DNA from: an uncultured Clostridia bacterium
GTDB lineage: Bacteria > Bacillota > Clostridia > TANB77 > CAG-508
DNA: 38,319 nucleotides
Direction: 5' to 3'
Assembly: GCA_947629555.1 (NCBI GenBank)
Contig: CANRED010000012.1
Span: 1-38,319, forward strand
In this document: in pieces, positions 10,041 through 18,919 of the stretch
How the letters are laid out: every line of letters begins with the position of its first letter
How positions within the stretch are numbered: position 1 is the first letter of the stretch
The notes under the pieces: model-generated
Database searches by the model: none
What the model was told of the DNA's origin: nothing
The model's input: only the letters and a program-made list of their open reading frames with translations
Program-made: the position numbers and the translations under genes

Positions 10041-10117
10041 GGGTCGATGTTGTTGAGGTTGTTCGAACGGATGTGAGTTACAACCTCAATATACGTAGTG
10101 GGCATCGACCCCCTACA
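10041..10117. repeat. Intergenic palindromic repeat interrupted by a 49-bp hairpin-bearing insert (10050-10098)
   Basis: gggtcgatg ... tgggcatcgacccc(c)taca matches the uninterrupted copies; insert has ttgaggttgt/acaacctcaa arms. Confidence 0.75.
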
Positions 10118-10145
10118 GTTTTCATCAATTTTTCCTATGCCATAA

Positions 10146-10177
10146 AACAAAAAGAGTGCTTATGCACTCTTTTTGTT
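10146..10177. terminator. Rho-independent terminator of the 1187-aa repeat protein (aacaaaaagagtgc/gcactctttttgtt)
   Basis: 14-bp arms overlapping the stop codon, A/T tracts on both sides. Confidence 0.85.
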
Positions 10178-10620
10178 ATTGTCTTAATTTATATTTACCT
10201 AGCCAGTAACCTGGAAGTTGTATCTTTCCTTCTGGATTATTTGGATCTTCCCATGTAAATGCCTCTGGTATTTTATATCCTTCATCTGGCTCTATTTTGT
10301 CCGTTGTTATTAATATTGCCTTTACCCTTTCATTTGTACTTTTTGTTATATACTCGTATCTTGGTATCCATACAAAATAGTTTTCTGTTTCTACTCCATC
10401 TATATTATCTTTTACTACTATGTTTGCCCATTTTTGTTCTGCATAATCATACCAAACTCCTGTTATTCTGCTTTCATCTACTTTTCCTGATACTAATGCA
10501 TCATTCTTTATTACTGCATCACCTGGTAATACACTTTTTAAAGTTTGTGTACTTGTTTCATTTCCAGAATCATCATAAGTTACAATATATGTTTTTTCTA
10601 CATTAAATCCTGTCAAATCT
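10176..10620 (-). repeat. Protein module copy 4 (C-terminal, lacks the trailing beta-sandwich linker)
   Basis: Starts DLTGFNVEKTYIVTYDD, ends GYWLGKYKLRQ*. Confidence 0.85.
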
Positions 10621-13600
10621 GGTGGGTCTAGTTCTTGTACCACTACCTCTTCTGCTACTGCTGATATTGTGCCTTGTATTCCATTCCATTGCTCTACTAA
10701 TACAGAATATTTTCCTGGTTCTAATCCTCCAAATACCGCATCTCCTGATGTTGTTACTATTGATTTTTCAGTTATTTTCTTTCCATCTTGTATTAATATT
10801 GCTGTAAAGAATATTCCTTCTGTGTCAGATGTTACTATATCGCTTACCCTTATCTTGTTTGCTCCCGCTGCTACTGTTGCATCTATTGTATATGCCTTAT
10901 CATCTCTTAATTTATACTTGCCTAACCAGTAACCTGAAAGTTGTATTTTTTTAGTTTCATCATTTGGATTATCTGGATCTTGCCATGTAAATGCTTCTGG
11001 TATTTTGTATCCATCATCTGGCTCTAATTGGCTTGCTGGTATAAATACTACATCCGTACTTTCATGTTCAGCATCTATTGCATATTCGTATCTTGGTATC
11101 CATACAAAATAATTTTCTGAGCCATTATCTCTTACTACTACATTTGCCCATTTTTGAGTATCATAATCATACCATCCATCTGGTGCTGTATCATTTATTG
11201 GTGTATTACTCGTTTCTGCTCCTGTAACATCATTATATGTTACATAGAATGTTAAGTTTGGATTAAATCCTGTTAAATCTGGTGCATTCGGTTTCTTTAA
11301 TTCTGTTACTGTTACATAATTTGCAATTCCCATATAGTAGTTATTTGTTGTTTTATCTTTTAACATTATATTTACTGAATACTTTCCTTCTGGAACATTA
11401 GTAAAGGTATAGTTGCTTTCTTCTGTTACTACTGCAGGTGAAGTTCCTTCTACATAACTATCTCCACTCTTTACTAATCTTTTTCCTTCTTCACTTATTA
11501 AATATATTTCATAAGTATAATTTGTACTATCTAACTTCAAGTTTTTTACATGTTCATTTATATTTTTTATGTATATTGCTCTACCTTTTCCAGATATTTC
11601 TGGTGCAGTACCCTTATCTCTTAACTTATATTTGCTTAGCCAATATCCTGGAAGCTGTATTGTTTCTTCCGCTTGTCCATTTTCTGCTTGGTCATCTTCT
11701 TTTGTTATTGTCCACGTAAACGCTTCTGGTATTTTATATCCTGGGTCTGGTGTTTCTTTCGTTACTGGTATTAATTCTGCTTTTACTTTTTCTTCTTTGC
11801 TATTTAATAAATATTGATATCTTGGTATCCATACATAGTAATTTTCTTCTCCTTGATCTCTTACTACTATATTTGCCCATTTTTGTTCTGCATAGTTATA
11901 CCATCCATCTGGTGGATTTTCCCCTATTGGTATTTCACTATGTTCTATTCCATTTTCATCATAAGTTACATAGTAGGTTGTTGCTTTATTAAATCCTGTT
12001 AAATCTACATCTATTTTTGCTAAAGTTACTTGTGTTGAATATCCTGCTAGCATTTTTTCATCTTCATCTTTTGCTATTATGTTTATTGAGTATGTTTCTC
12101 CTTCATTTAGTTCTGTAAATAAATGCTCTGTTCCTTCCATTGTTTCCGTTTTTATTATTTTTCCATCTTGTATTAAGCTTATATCATAGCTTGCTACTCC
12201 GTCTATTTTTGAAACTATGTTACTTATTTTTATGCTTGTTTCTCCTGCTGTTACAGTTGCATCTAAAGTATATATTGTATCATCTCTTAGCTTATATTTA
12301 CCTAGCCAGTATCCTGATAATTGTATTTTATTATTTGGGTCTTCTGGATCCTCCCATGTAAATGCTTCTGGTAGTTTATAATCTGTTCTATCTAAGTCCT
12401 GTGTTTTTCCTGTTTTTGGGTCTGTCCATACATTTTCTAAGTCTACAAGTTTTGCATCTATTCTTTGTTCTTCTGCATTTCCTATTTTATACATGAATCT
12501 TGGTATCCATACAAAATAGTTTTCTTTTCCTTCTTCTCTTACCACTATATTTGCCCATTTTTGTTCTTCGTAATTATACCAATTTTCTGGTTCCTTTTCT
12601 CCTATTGGTATATTGCTTATTTCTTCTCCTGTTTCATCATCATAAGTTACATAGAAAGTTGTATTTTTGTTAAAGCTTTTTATATTTGGCTTTCCACTAC
12701 CATAACTCATTCTATATTTTCTTATATTTCCTATACTATCTACTATATAGAACGTATATTGTGTTTCATCTTCACTTATTGGTGCTATACCACCACTTAG
12801 GGTGTTTCCATTTTTATCTGCAATAAAACTTATTGTATTTTCTGCATATTTTGCATCTACTTTTATTTCATTTTCACCTAATGTATGTTTTCCTACTATT
12901 GGTATTCTACTATTTGTGTTTACTATTTTTATTACTTGTCTATATTGCATTCCATCTATATCTTGTAAAATTTTTGTATTTGTGTTTGCATATTTTCCTG
13001 TTAATTTTTGTATTGCTGTTTTTTCACTTTCTGTTATATTAAATATTTTTTCATTTGATATTAAGCCTTCTATATTATCTTCTAGTAGCATTTCACTATT
13101 TCTTGCTTCTAATTCTTCTGAAGTTTCATATTCTTTTTCTCCTACCCATATTCCTGTAAATGCTAAATCTAATGAATTTGCTCCATATCCTTCTAGGTTA
13201 AAACAGCTTTCTGTTGTCCACTCATACTCTAATATACTATTATTTTTTAAGAATTTTACATCATCTTCTAAATATGCAAATCTTGGTATCCAAGTATATA
13301 TTGTACCCATATGTTCCGGGTCGTTAGGAATGCCGACCCCTACATTATTTTCTGACAACTGTTCTTTGGTTGTACCTACTTGTAACTCAGATTTATAGTA
13401 TCCATCACTTAACATTACATTTGCATAGTTTCCTTCTTCATAGTTATACCATTCTTTATCGCTTTTTGTTGTTATTTGCCACATGTTTATAGATGAATTC
13501 CATTTTATTGGTATCATTCCTGCACCTACAACTGGTACATTTGGCTCATTACTTGTTATATTTGATATATCCACTTCTTGTGCACCTAATTTTAGCATAC

Positions 13601-13739
13601 TTCCTTCTTGTGCAATTTTGCTTAATTTATTTTTATTAAGCAAACTTATAATTAGGCATAACAATACTATTGCCAGTATTGTTACAAATGCAATTTTTCT
13701 TCGTTTATATATTTTTTGCATACTTTCTTTATTTTTCAT
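10176..13739 (-). CDS. Membrane-anchored modular repeat protein with four tandem FGE-like modules plus a divergent N-terminal one
   Basis: N-terminal TM (IAFVTILAIVLLCLIISLL); repeated WYNYxEQKWANIVVRD...ENYFVWIPRYxY...GYKIPEAFTW...QLxGYWLGKYKLRD. Confidence 0.85.
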   Translation of the reverse strand: MKNKESMQKIYKRRKIAFVTILAIVLLCLIISLLNKNKLSKIAQEGSMLKLGAQEVDISNITSNEPNVPVVGAGMIPIKWNSSINMWQITTKSDKEWYNYEEGNYANVMLSDGYYKSELQVGTTKEQLSENNVGVGIPNDPEHMGTIYTWIPRFAYLEDDVKFLKNNSILEYEWTTESCFNLEGYGANSLDLAFTGIWVGEKEYETSEELEARNSEMLLEDNIEGLISNEKIFNITESEKTAIQKLTGKYANTNTKILQDIDGMQYRQVIKIVNTNSRIPIVGKHTLGENEIKVDAKYAENTISFIADKNGNTLSGGIAPISEDETQYTFYIVDSIGNIRKYRMSYGSGKPNIKSFNKNTTFYVTYDDETGEEISNIPIGEKEPENWYNYEEQKWANIVVREEGKENYFVWIPRFMYKIGNAEEQRIDAKLVDLENVWTDPKTGKTQDLDRTDYKLPEAFTWEDPEDPNNKIQLSGYWLGKYKLRDDTIYTLDATVTAGETSIKISNIVSKIDGVASYDISLIQDGKIIKTETMEGTEHLFTELNEGETYSINIIAKDEDEKMLAGYSTQVTLAKIDVDLTGFNKATTYYVTYDENGIEHSEIPIGENPPDGWYNYAEQKWANIVVRDQGEENYYVWIPRYQYLLNSKEEKVKAELIPVTKETPDPGYKIPEAFTWTITKEDDQAENGQAEETIQLPGYWLSKYKLRDKGTAPEISGKGRAIYIKNINEHVKNLKLDSTNYTYEIYLISEEGKRLVKSGDSYVEGTSPAVVTEESNYTFTNVPEGKYSVNIMLKDKTTNNYYMGIANYVTVTELKKPNAPDLTGFNPNLTFYVTYNDVTGAETSNTPINDTAPDGWYDYDTQKWANVVVRDNGSENYFVWIPRYEYAIDAEHESTDVVFIPASQLEPDDGYKIPEAFTWQDPDNPNDETKKIQLSGYWLGKYKLRDDKAYTIDATVAAGANKIRVSDIVTSDTEGIFFTAILIQDGKKITEKSIVTTSGDAVFGGLEPGKYSVLVEQWNGIQGTISAVAEEVVVQELDPPDLTGFNVEKTYIVTYDDSGNETSTQTLKSVLPGDAVIKNDALVSGKVDESRITGVWYDYAEQKWANIVVKDNIDGVETENYFVWIPRYEYITKSTNERVKAILITTDKIEPDEGYKIPEAFTWEDPNNPEGKIQLPGYWLGKYKLRQ
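10621..11280 (-). repeat. Protein module copy 3
   Basis: Starts DLTGFNPNLTFYVTYND; VWIPRYEY; GYWLGKYKLRDD. Confidence 0.85.
11281..12006 (-). repeat. Protein module copy 2
   Basis: Starts DLTGFNKATTYYVTYDE; VWIPRYQY; GYWLSKYKLRDK. Confidence 0.85.
12007..12690 (-). repeat. Protein module copy 1
   Basis: Starts IKSFNKNTTFYVTYDD; VWIPRFMY; GYWLGKYKLRDD. Confidence 0.8.
13318..13344. repeat. Variant of the intergenic palindromic repeat located in frame inside the 1187-aa CDS
   Basis: gggtcgttaggaatgccgacccctaca versus intergenic gggtcgatgtgggcatcgacccctaca: same length, identical ends. Confidence 0.65.
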
Positions 13740-13799
13740 GGATTTCTCCTTGTATTTTATATTTTATGATTACATTAAATTACATAGCACAAAACATTA

Positions 13800-14507
13800 T
13801 TAAAGTCCAACACCAACAACCACACCGGCACGAGCAAAAAAAGAAGAGTTGCTATAGTTGGAGTCGTACGAGAATGCTCCACCGTCGCCACGTCCAATGC
13901 CTGAACTGCCAACGACAAAATTAGCGTAGCTAGCCTTATGCCAGTTTTTTGTCTCGATTGTTGCATCTCCTGCTTTTTCAGCAGTATCATTTTCATATCT
14001 ATCTATATATCTTGATGCTAAACTAGGAAATTTATCTGATAAAAATGTTGTTGTTCCTCCTGCTACCCATTCGTCATTACTCCTAGCAGTATTCATATCA
14101 TAATATCCAATTTCATATACACCATATCTATTTCCTGTTGTACTTGCTTGCACTCCTGTTAATACTGTTGTTTCTCCTTTATTCATACGTCTAGCTTCTA
14201 TATCTGTTCCTTGTTTTCCATAATCTGATGCTCCTAGCAATAAAGCTGCTCCATATTCTGTATTTTTTGCTAAATGTACATCTATATTGTTGCTTTCTGT
14301 TTCTGCCAACAAAGTTGTTTCATCAATTCTTTCTGCTAAACCTAATCCTCCTCCTATTTCTTCCATTTGTCTTATACCTTTTATCCATACAGCAGCTTCT
14401 GCACTGTTGCTACTACCTTTTGATGTAGATTGATATGCTTGTACACATGTTGCTAAAGATATAATTGTTAGCATTACTATGCTAATTAATGCTATTTTTT
14501 TCTTCAT
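13800..14507 (-). CDS. Secreted FGE/C-type-lectin-like protein, probable DGR-type variable target
   Basis: Signal peptide MKKKIALISIVMLTIISLATCVQA; NTEYGAALLLGASDYGK, GVYEIGYYDMNTARSNDEWVAGG, GDATIETKNWHKASYANFV; C-terminal NNY-rich tract. Confidence 0.65.
   Translation of the reverse strand: MKKKIALISIVMLTIISLATCVQAYQSTSKGSSNSAEAAVWIKGIRQMEEIGGGLGLAERIDETTLLAETESNNIDVHLAKNTEYGAALLLGASDYGKQGTDIEARRMNKGETTVLTGVQASTTGNRYGVYEIGYYDMNTARSNDEWVAGGTTTFLSDKFPSLASRYIDRYENDTAEKAGDATIETKNWHKASYANFVVGSSGIGRGDGGAFSYDSNYSNSSFFARAGVVVGVGL
13803..13943 (-). other. Candidate DGR variable region (VR) at the 3' end of the secreted FGE-like gene
   Basis: From TGG to the last sense codon, 38 of 47 codons end in C/T; about 49% GC by hand count in strongly AT-rich surroundings; no template repeat found in window. 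Confidence 0.5.
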
Positions 14508-14617
14508 GCTTATTTCCTCCTTTAATTTTTATTCGACCATTTTCGAATGTGCCGAGCTGGTTTGCTTGTAATTATAAATATATACTAATAAATTTTATTT
14601 TGCAATAGTTTTTTTAC

Positions 14618-14638
14618 TATTTGCATGACATGCAAATA
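14618..14638. repeat. Near-perfect palindrome tatttgcatg-a-catgcaaata
   Basis: 10-bp arms, 1-nt spacer, between deoD stop and the FGE-like gene. Confidence 0.7.
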
Positions 14639-14660
14639 ATATCATAACAACTATTATTTT

Positions 14661-15374
14661 TTATAATTTTCTTGCTGTTTCTAATGCTAATTTTATCATA
14701 TTGTTTAATGAGTTCTGCCTTTGCTCTGTAGTTAATTCTTCTTCATCATAAACCGTGTTAACTACAGTTAATAAACAACCTGCTTTTTTATTTAACATTT
14801 TTGCAAGATAGAACAATACAAAAGATTCCATTTCTGATGCTTGTATATCTTTTGGTAATCTGTTTAATACTTGTTGTAAATCTGGTATATAATTATCAAA
14901 TACCTCACTACAAAATACATTTGCTTTTTTATATTCTATATTGTTTTCCTTTGCAGTTTCTTCTATTAAATCATTTATTTCCTTTGTTGCGTAAGTCTCC
15001 TTTTCATCAATACCACTGTAAGTATATGCAAAATTACTTTCAGTATAAGATTTTTCTACTAATAATGTATCTAATAATCTTAATTCTCCTTTATGTGCTC
15101 CACAAGAGCCTATTCTTATTATGCAATCTACATCATAAAATTTATATAATTCATAAGCATATATTCCCAAACTTGGAATACCCATTCCATGTGCCATTAC
15201 AGTTACTTTTTTATCTTTATATTTTCCTGTATATGCATACATTCCTCTAACTTGATTTACTAATTTTGCATCTGTTAAAAAATTTTCTGCAATATATTTT
15301 GCTCTTAATGGATCTCCAGGCATTATTACAACTTTTTCTATATCTTCTTTTTTAGCTTCATTATGTGGTGTCAT
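14661..15374 (-). CDS. deoD: Purine-nucleoside phosphorylase DeoD
   Basis: TPHNEAKKEDIEKVVIMPGDPLRAKYIAENFL...VMAHGMGIPSLGIYAYELYKF...IIRIGSCGA; start at MTPHNEAK. Confidence 0.95.
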   Translation of the reverse strand: MTPHNEAKKEDIEKVVIMPGDPLRAKYIAENFLTDAKLVNQVRGMYAYTGKYKDKKVTVMAHGMGIPSLGIYAYELYKFYDVDCIIRIGSCGAHKGELRLLDTLLVEKSYTESNFAYTYSGIDEKETYATKEINDLIEETAKENNIEYKKANVFCSEVFDNYIPDLQQVLNRLPKDIQASEMESFVLFYLAKMLNKKAGCLLTVVNTVYDEEELTTEQRQNSLNNMIKLALETARKL

Positions 15375-15507
15375 TTTAAATCTCTCCTTTCTTATATACA
15401 TTGTCATACAATACAATTTGAATATTGATTATTGCTTATTGAATTATACATATTATTTTTTTATTTCACTCCCAACTTGTTCAACAAAAAAGGTATATTC
15501 GCCACGC

Positions 15508-15534
15508 GGGTCGATGTGGGCATCGACCCCTACA
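15508..15534. repeat. Copy of the 27-nt palindromic intergenic repeat
   Basis: gggtcgatgtgggcatcgacccctaca exact. Confidence 0.85.
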
Positions 15535-15621
15535 GTTTTCATTGATTTTTCCTATGCAATAAAAAATAATATGTATAATTCTTCGTTACTATAGTTATTC
15601 TATATTATTTATATTTTATTT

Positions 15622-18312
15622 TCAATACTTATTTTTTATTTCAGCCTTGTTCATGTATATAATTTTTCCAAATTTAAAATCATTTAATCTTTTTTGCAAT
15701 TCAATTATTACAAGTGGAGAAATTGAAATTGCAAGTGTATATAGCCACTGTGTTCCATTTAATTGTACTACATCAAATATATTTGCTAAACTTGGCAATG
15801 CAATTACTACTACTTGCAATAATGTACCTAAACCTAATGCACCTATCAAATATTTATTACTAAATAAACCTACTTTAAATACAGATTCTTCACTCCTTAT
15901 ATTAAAGCTATGCACTAATTCTAACATGCTTAATGACACAAATGCCATAGTTCTTCCAACTTTTAATCCATACAATTTATTTCCTATACTAAACGCAAAC
16001 AATGTTAACATTCCAATCATTGTGCCTTCAACAAAAATTTTCCCCCATAACCCATCTGCAAATAATCCTTTTTTAGTATCTCGCGGTTTTTTATTCATTA
16101 TTTCCTTATCTATTGGCTCTAATCCTAATGCTATTGCAGGAAAAGAATCTGTTACAAGATTAATCCATAATAAATGTATTGCCAATAGTGGTGTTTCCAT
16201 ACCAAGCAGTAATCCTACAAATATTGTTACAATTTCTCCAACATTTGTTGCAATTAAAAAATGAACAGCTTTTCTTATATTATCATATATATGTCTTCCT
16301 GTTTTTACTGCTTCTGTTATAGTTACAAAATTGTCATCTGTTAGTATCATATCTGATGCATTTTTTGCAACATCTGTACCATTCATTCCCATAGAAACGC
16401 CTATGTCTGCATTCTTTAGTGCAGGAGCATCGTTTACTCCATCTCCTGTCATTGCAACAATTTCTCCATTTGCTCTAAACGCTTTTACAATTCTTACTTT
16501 ATGCTCTGGCGAAACCCTTGCAAATACAGAATAAGTTTTAATTTCCTTTTCTAGTATTTCTTGAGGTATTGCATCTAACTCTACACCTGTTATTGCCTTA
16601 TCTGTATTTCTTAATATCCCCAATTCTTTTGCTATTGCTTTAGCCGTTATTATATGATCTCCTGTAATCATAACAGTTTTTATTCCTGCTCTTCTACAAG
16701 TTTCAACCGCTTCTTTTACACCTTCTCTTGGAGGATCTATCATTCCAATTAATCCTACAAAGGTTAAATTTTGCTCTATTGTATTTGTATCTATTGAATT
16801 TGGTAATGTATCTAAATCTGCATAAGCTACCGCTATAACCCTCAACGCTTTTTCGGCCATGTTTATATTATTTTTATTTATACTCTGCACGATGTTTTCT
16901 GTTAAAGTGTTTTCCATTCCATTACTATAAAATTTAGAACACCTTTTTACTAACACATCTGGAGCACCTTTAGTTATAACTCTATATTTATTTTCTAATT
17001 TGTGAATAGTTGTCATTAACTTTCTACCAGAATCAAATGGAATTTCATTTACTCTTTCCATTTCTCTATATAAATTTTCTTTATTTTCATTTATATTTAA
17101 TGCAGCATCTACAATAGCTACTTCTGTTGGCTCTCCTATTTCTTCACATTTTCCATTTTCGTATTGTATATTTACATCTGTACACATTGATGCAAGTCTT
17201 AATATTAATCTTCTAGTTTCCTGTTGTGAAGCTATATTTCCTTTTTGTAAATCCATATCTCCAAAAGTATCTCTTAATTCTACTACTTTCATTTTATTTT
17301 GTGTTAAAGTTCCCGTTTTATCTGAACAAATTACTGTACTGCTTCCTAAAGTTTCTACTGCCGGTAGTTTTCGTATTATTGCATGCTTTCTAGCCATTTT
17401 AGTAACTCCAATAGATAACATTATTGTTACAATCGCTGGCAATCCCTCTGGAATAGCTGCCACTGCTAATCCAACAGATGTCATAAACATTTCTATTGGC
17501 GGAATTCTTTTTAATATTCCTATTAAAAAAATTGCAAAACAAATACCAAGAGCTACTAATCCTAATTTTTTTCCTACTTCTCCTAATTTCTTTTGTAGCG
17601 GAGTTTCAGGTGATTCGTCTGTCATTATCATTTGAGCAATTTGTCCTACTTTTGTTTTCATTCCTACATCTGTTACAACTGCCTCTGCATGTCCATTTGT
17701 AACAACACAAGTAGCAAACGCCATGTTTATCATATCTCCTAATACCGTATTTTTATCTAATACTGCATTTGCATCCTTTTGTACAGGAAGTGTTTCTCCA
17801 GTTAAAGCAGATTCTTCTATCTTTAAATTGTATGAATCTATTAACCTACAATCTGCTGGAACATATCCACCTGCTTCTAATATTAATACATCTCCAACAA
17901 CAACCTCTTCACTTGGAATATTCATTATTTTATTATCTCTTTTTACTTTTGCAGTTGGTGCTGAAAGTTTTTTTAATGCCTCTAGCGCTTTTTCTGCTTT
18001 GCTTTCTTGAACTAGTCCCAAAATTGCATTAAATACTACAATCGCAACTATTATTATAGAATCTATGTAATCATTACTTCCATCCATATATGCCATAATA
18101 CTAGATATTACAGCAGCTACAAGTAGAGTAATTATCATAAAATCGTTAAACTGTTCAATAAATTTTACTATAATGCTTTTTCCTTTTTTCTCTTCTATTT
18201 TATTTATACCGTATATTTCTTTTCTTTCTTGTACTTCTCTTGAATCAATACCATACTTAAAATTACTTTTTGTTTCTCTTCGTACCTCGGAAATTGTTTT
18301 CGTATGCCACAT
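15622..18312 (-). CDS. Calcium-transporting-type P-type ATPase (P2)
   Basis: CSDKTGTLTQNKMKV, TGETLPV, MTGDGVNDAPALKNADIGVSMG motifs. Confidence 0.93.
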   Translation of the reverse strand: MWHTKTISEVRRETKSNFKYGIDSREVQERKEIYGINKIEEKKGKSIIVKFIEQFNDFMIITLLVAAVISSIMAYMDGSNDYIDSIIIVAIVVFNAILGLVQESKAEKALEALKKLSAPTAKVKRDNKIMNIPSEEVVVGDVLILEAGGYVPADCRLIDSYNLKIEESALTGETLPVQKDANAVLDKNTVLGDMINMAFATCVVTNGHAEAVVTDVGMKTKVGQIAQMIMTDESPETPLQKKLGEVGKKLGLVALGICFAIFLIGILKRIPPIEMFMTSVGLAVAAIPEGLPAIVTIMLSIGVTKMARKHAIIRKLPAVETLGSSTVICSDKTGTLTQNKMKVVELRDTFGDMDLQKGNIASQQETRRLILRLASMCTDVNIQYENGKCEEIGEPTEVAIVDAALNINENKENLYREMERVNEIPFDSGRKLMTTIHKLENKYRVITKGAPDVLVKRCSKFYSNGMENTLTENIVQSINKNNINMAEKALRVIAVAYADLDTLPNSIDTNTIEQNLTFVGLIGMIDPPREGVKEAVETCRRAGIKTVMITGDHIITAKAIAKELGILRNTDKAITGVELDAIPQEILEKEIKTYSVFARVSPEHKVRIVKAFRANGEIVAMTGDGVNDAPALKNADIGVSMGMNGTDVAKNASDMILTDDNFVTITEAVKTGRHIYDNIRKAVHFLIATNVGEIVTIFVGLLLGMETPLLAIHLLWINLVTDSFPAIALGLEPIDKEIMNKKPRDTKKGLFADGLWGKIFVEGTMIGMLTLFAFSIGNKLYGLKVGRTMAFVSLSMLELVHSFNIRSEESVFKVGLFSNKYLIGALGLGTLLQVVVIALPSLANIFDVVQLNGTQWLYTLAISISPLVIIELQKRLNDFKFGKIIYMNKAEIKNKY

Positions 18313-18448
18313 AAAAATTCACCCCTATACCAAAATCATATATTAATATATATGTGCTTGTACCAAAAATATGCCTTGATATATTGATTTAAAATTTGGG
18401 TTAATATATAATGTATATAAATTTTACAAAAGAAATGGAGAAAATTTT

Positions 18449-18859
18449 ATGAAGAAAAAAATGCTAATTTTATTTGTAATTATATTAATTATTCTTTTAG
18501 TTGCTATAGGTATTTTTATAGGAAACAAAAATAGCAATGATAATTCAAATCCTACTAATAACAGTGAGCCTACACCTACTCACAGTATTTCTGAGCAATT
18601 AACAGAACAAGAAAAATCTATATTTAATTCTAATTTTGATATTTATGTTGGACAAAATATAAGTGGTAAACAAATTAAGCAATTAATAACATCTGTTAAA
18701 TACTCTAATGAAAATTCATCAATTAGGCAAGTTACATTAACTATTAATGGTGAGGAAAGTTTAGACTCTAGCAAAATACAAATTTCTAAAATGTATTCTG
18801 TAAGTTTTGAATATGATGAAAAAGGATTAATTTGTAAAGTAATAATTGAAGATAATTAA
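18449..18859 (+). CDS. Membrane-anchored hypothetical protein
   Basis: N-terminal TM; FDIYVGQNISGKQIKQLITSVKYSN; RBS-like aaagaaatggag upstream. Confidence 0.6.
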   Translation: MKKKMLILFVIILIILLVAIGIFIGNKNSNDNSNPTNNSEPTPTHSISEQLTEQEKSIFNSNFDIYVGQNISGKQIKQLITSVKYSNENSSIRQVTLTINGEESLDSSKIQISKMYSVSFEYDEKGLICKVIIEDN

Positions 18860-18919
18860 ATATTAGGTTTTGCAAAACACGGGGCGATGCCCTACAGTTT
18901 GCAATTTAATTTTGGTGTA

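Noticed and set aside
10176-12690. Tandem repeats considered as a CRISPR-like array
   Set aside because: Repeat period is ~660-730 bp and coding, with protein-level rather than short DNA-repeat conservation; no cas genes and no other CRISPR array seen.
12802-13398. 198-aa plus-strand ORF (and many other long plus-strand ORFs opposite annotated genes)
   Set aside because: Antisense to clearly coding genes; Leu/Phe/Ser-rich low-complexity translations are typical artefacts of AT-rich reverse strands.
13775-13996. 73-aa alternative-frame ORF overlapping the candidate VR
   Set aside because: Out of frame with the recognised FGE-like protein and without family features.
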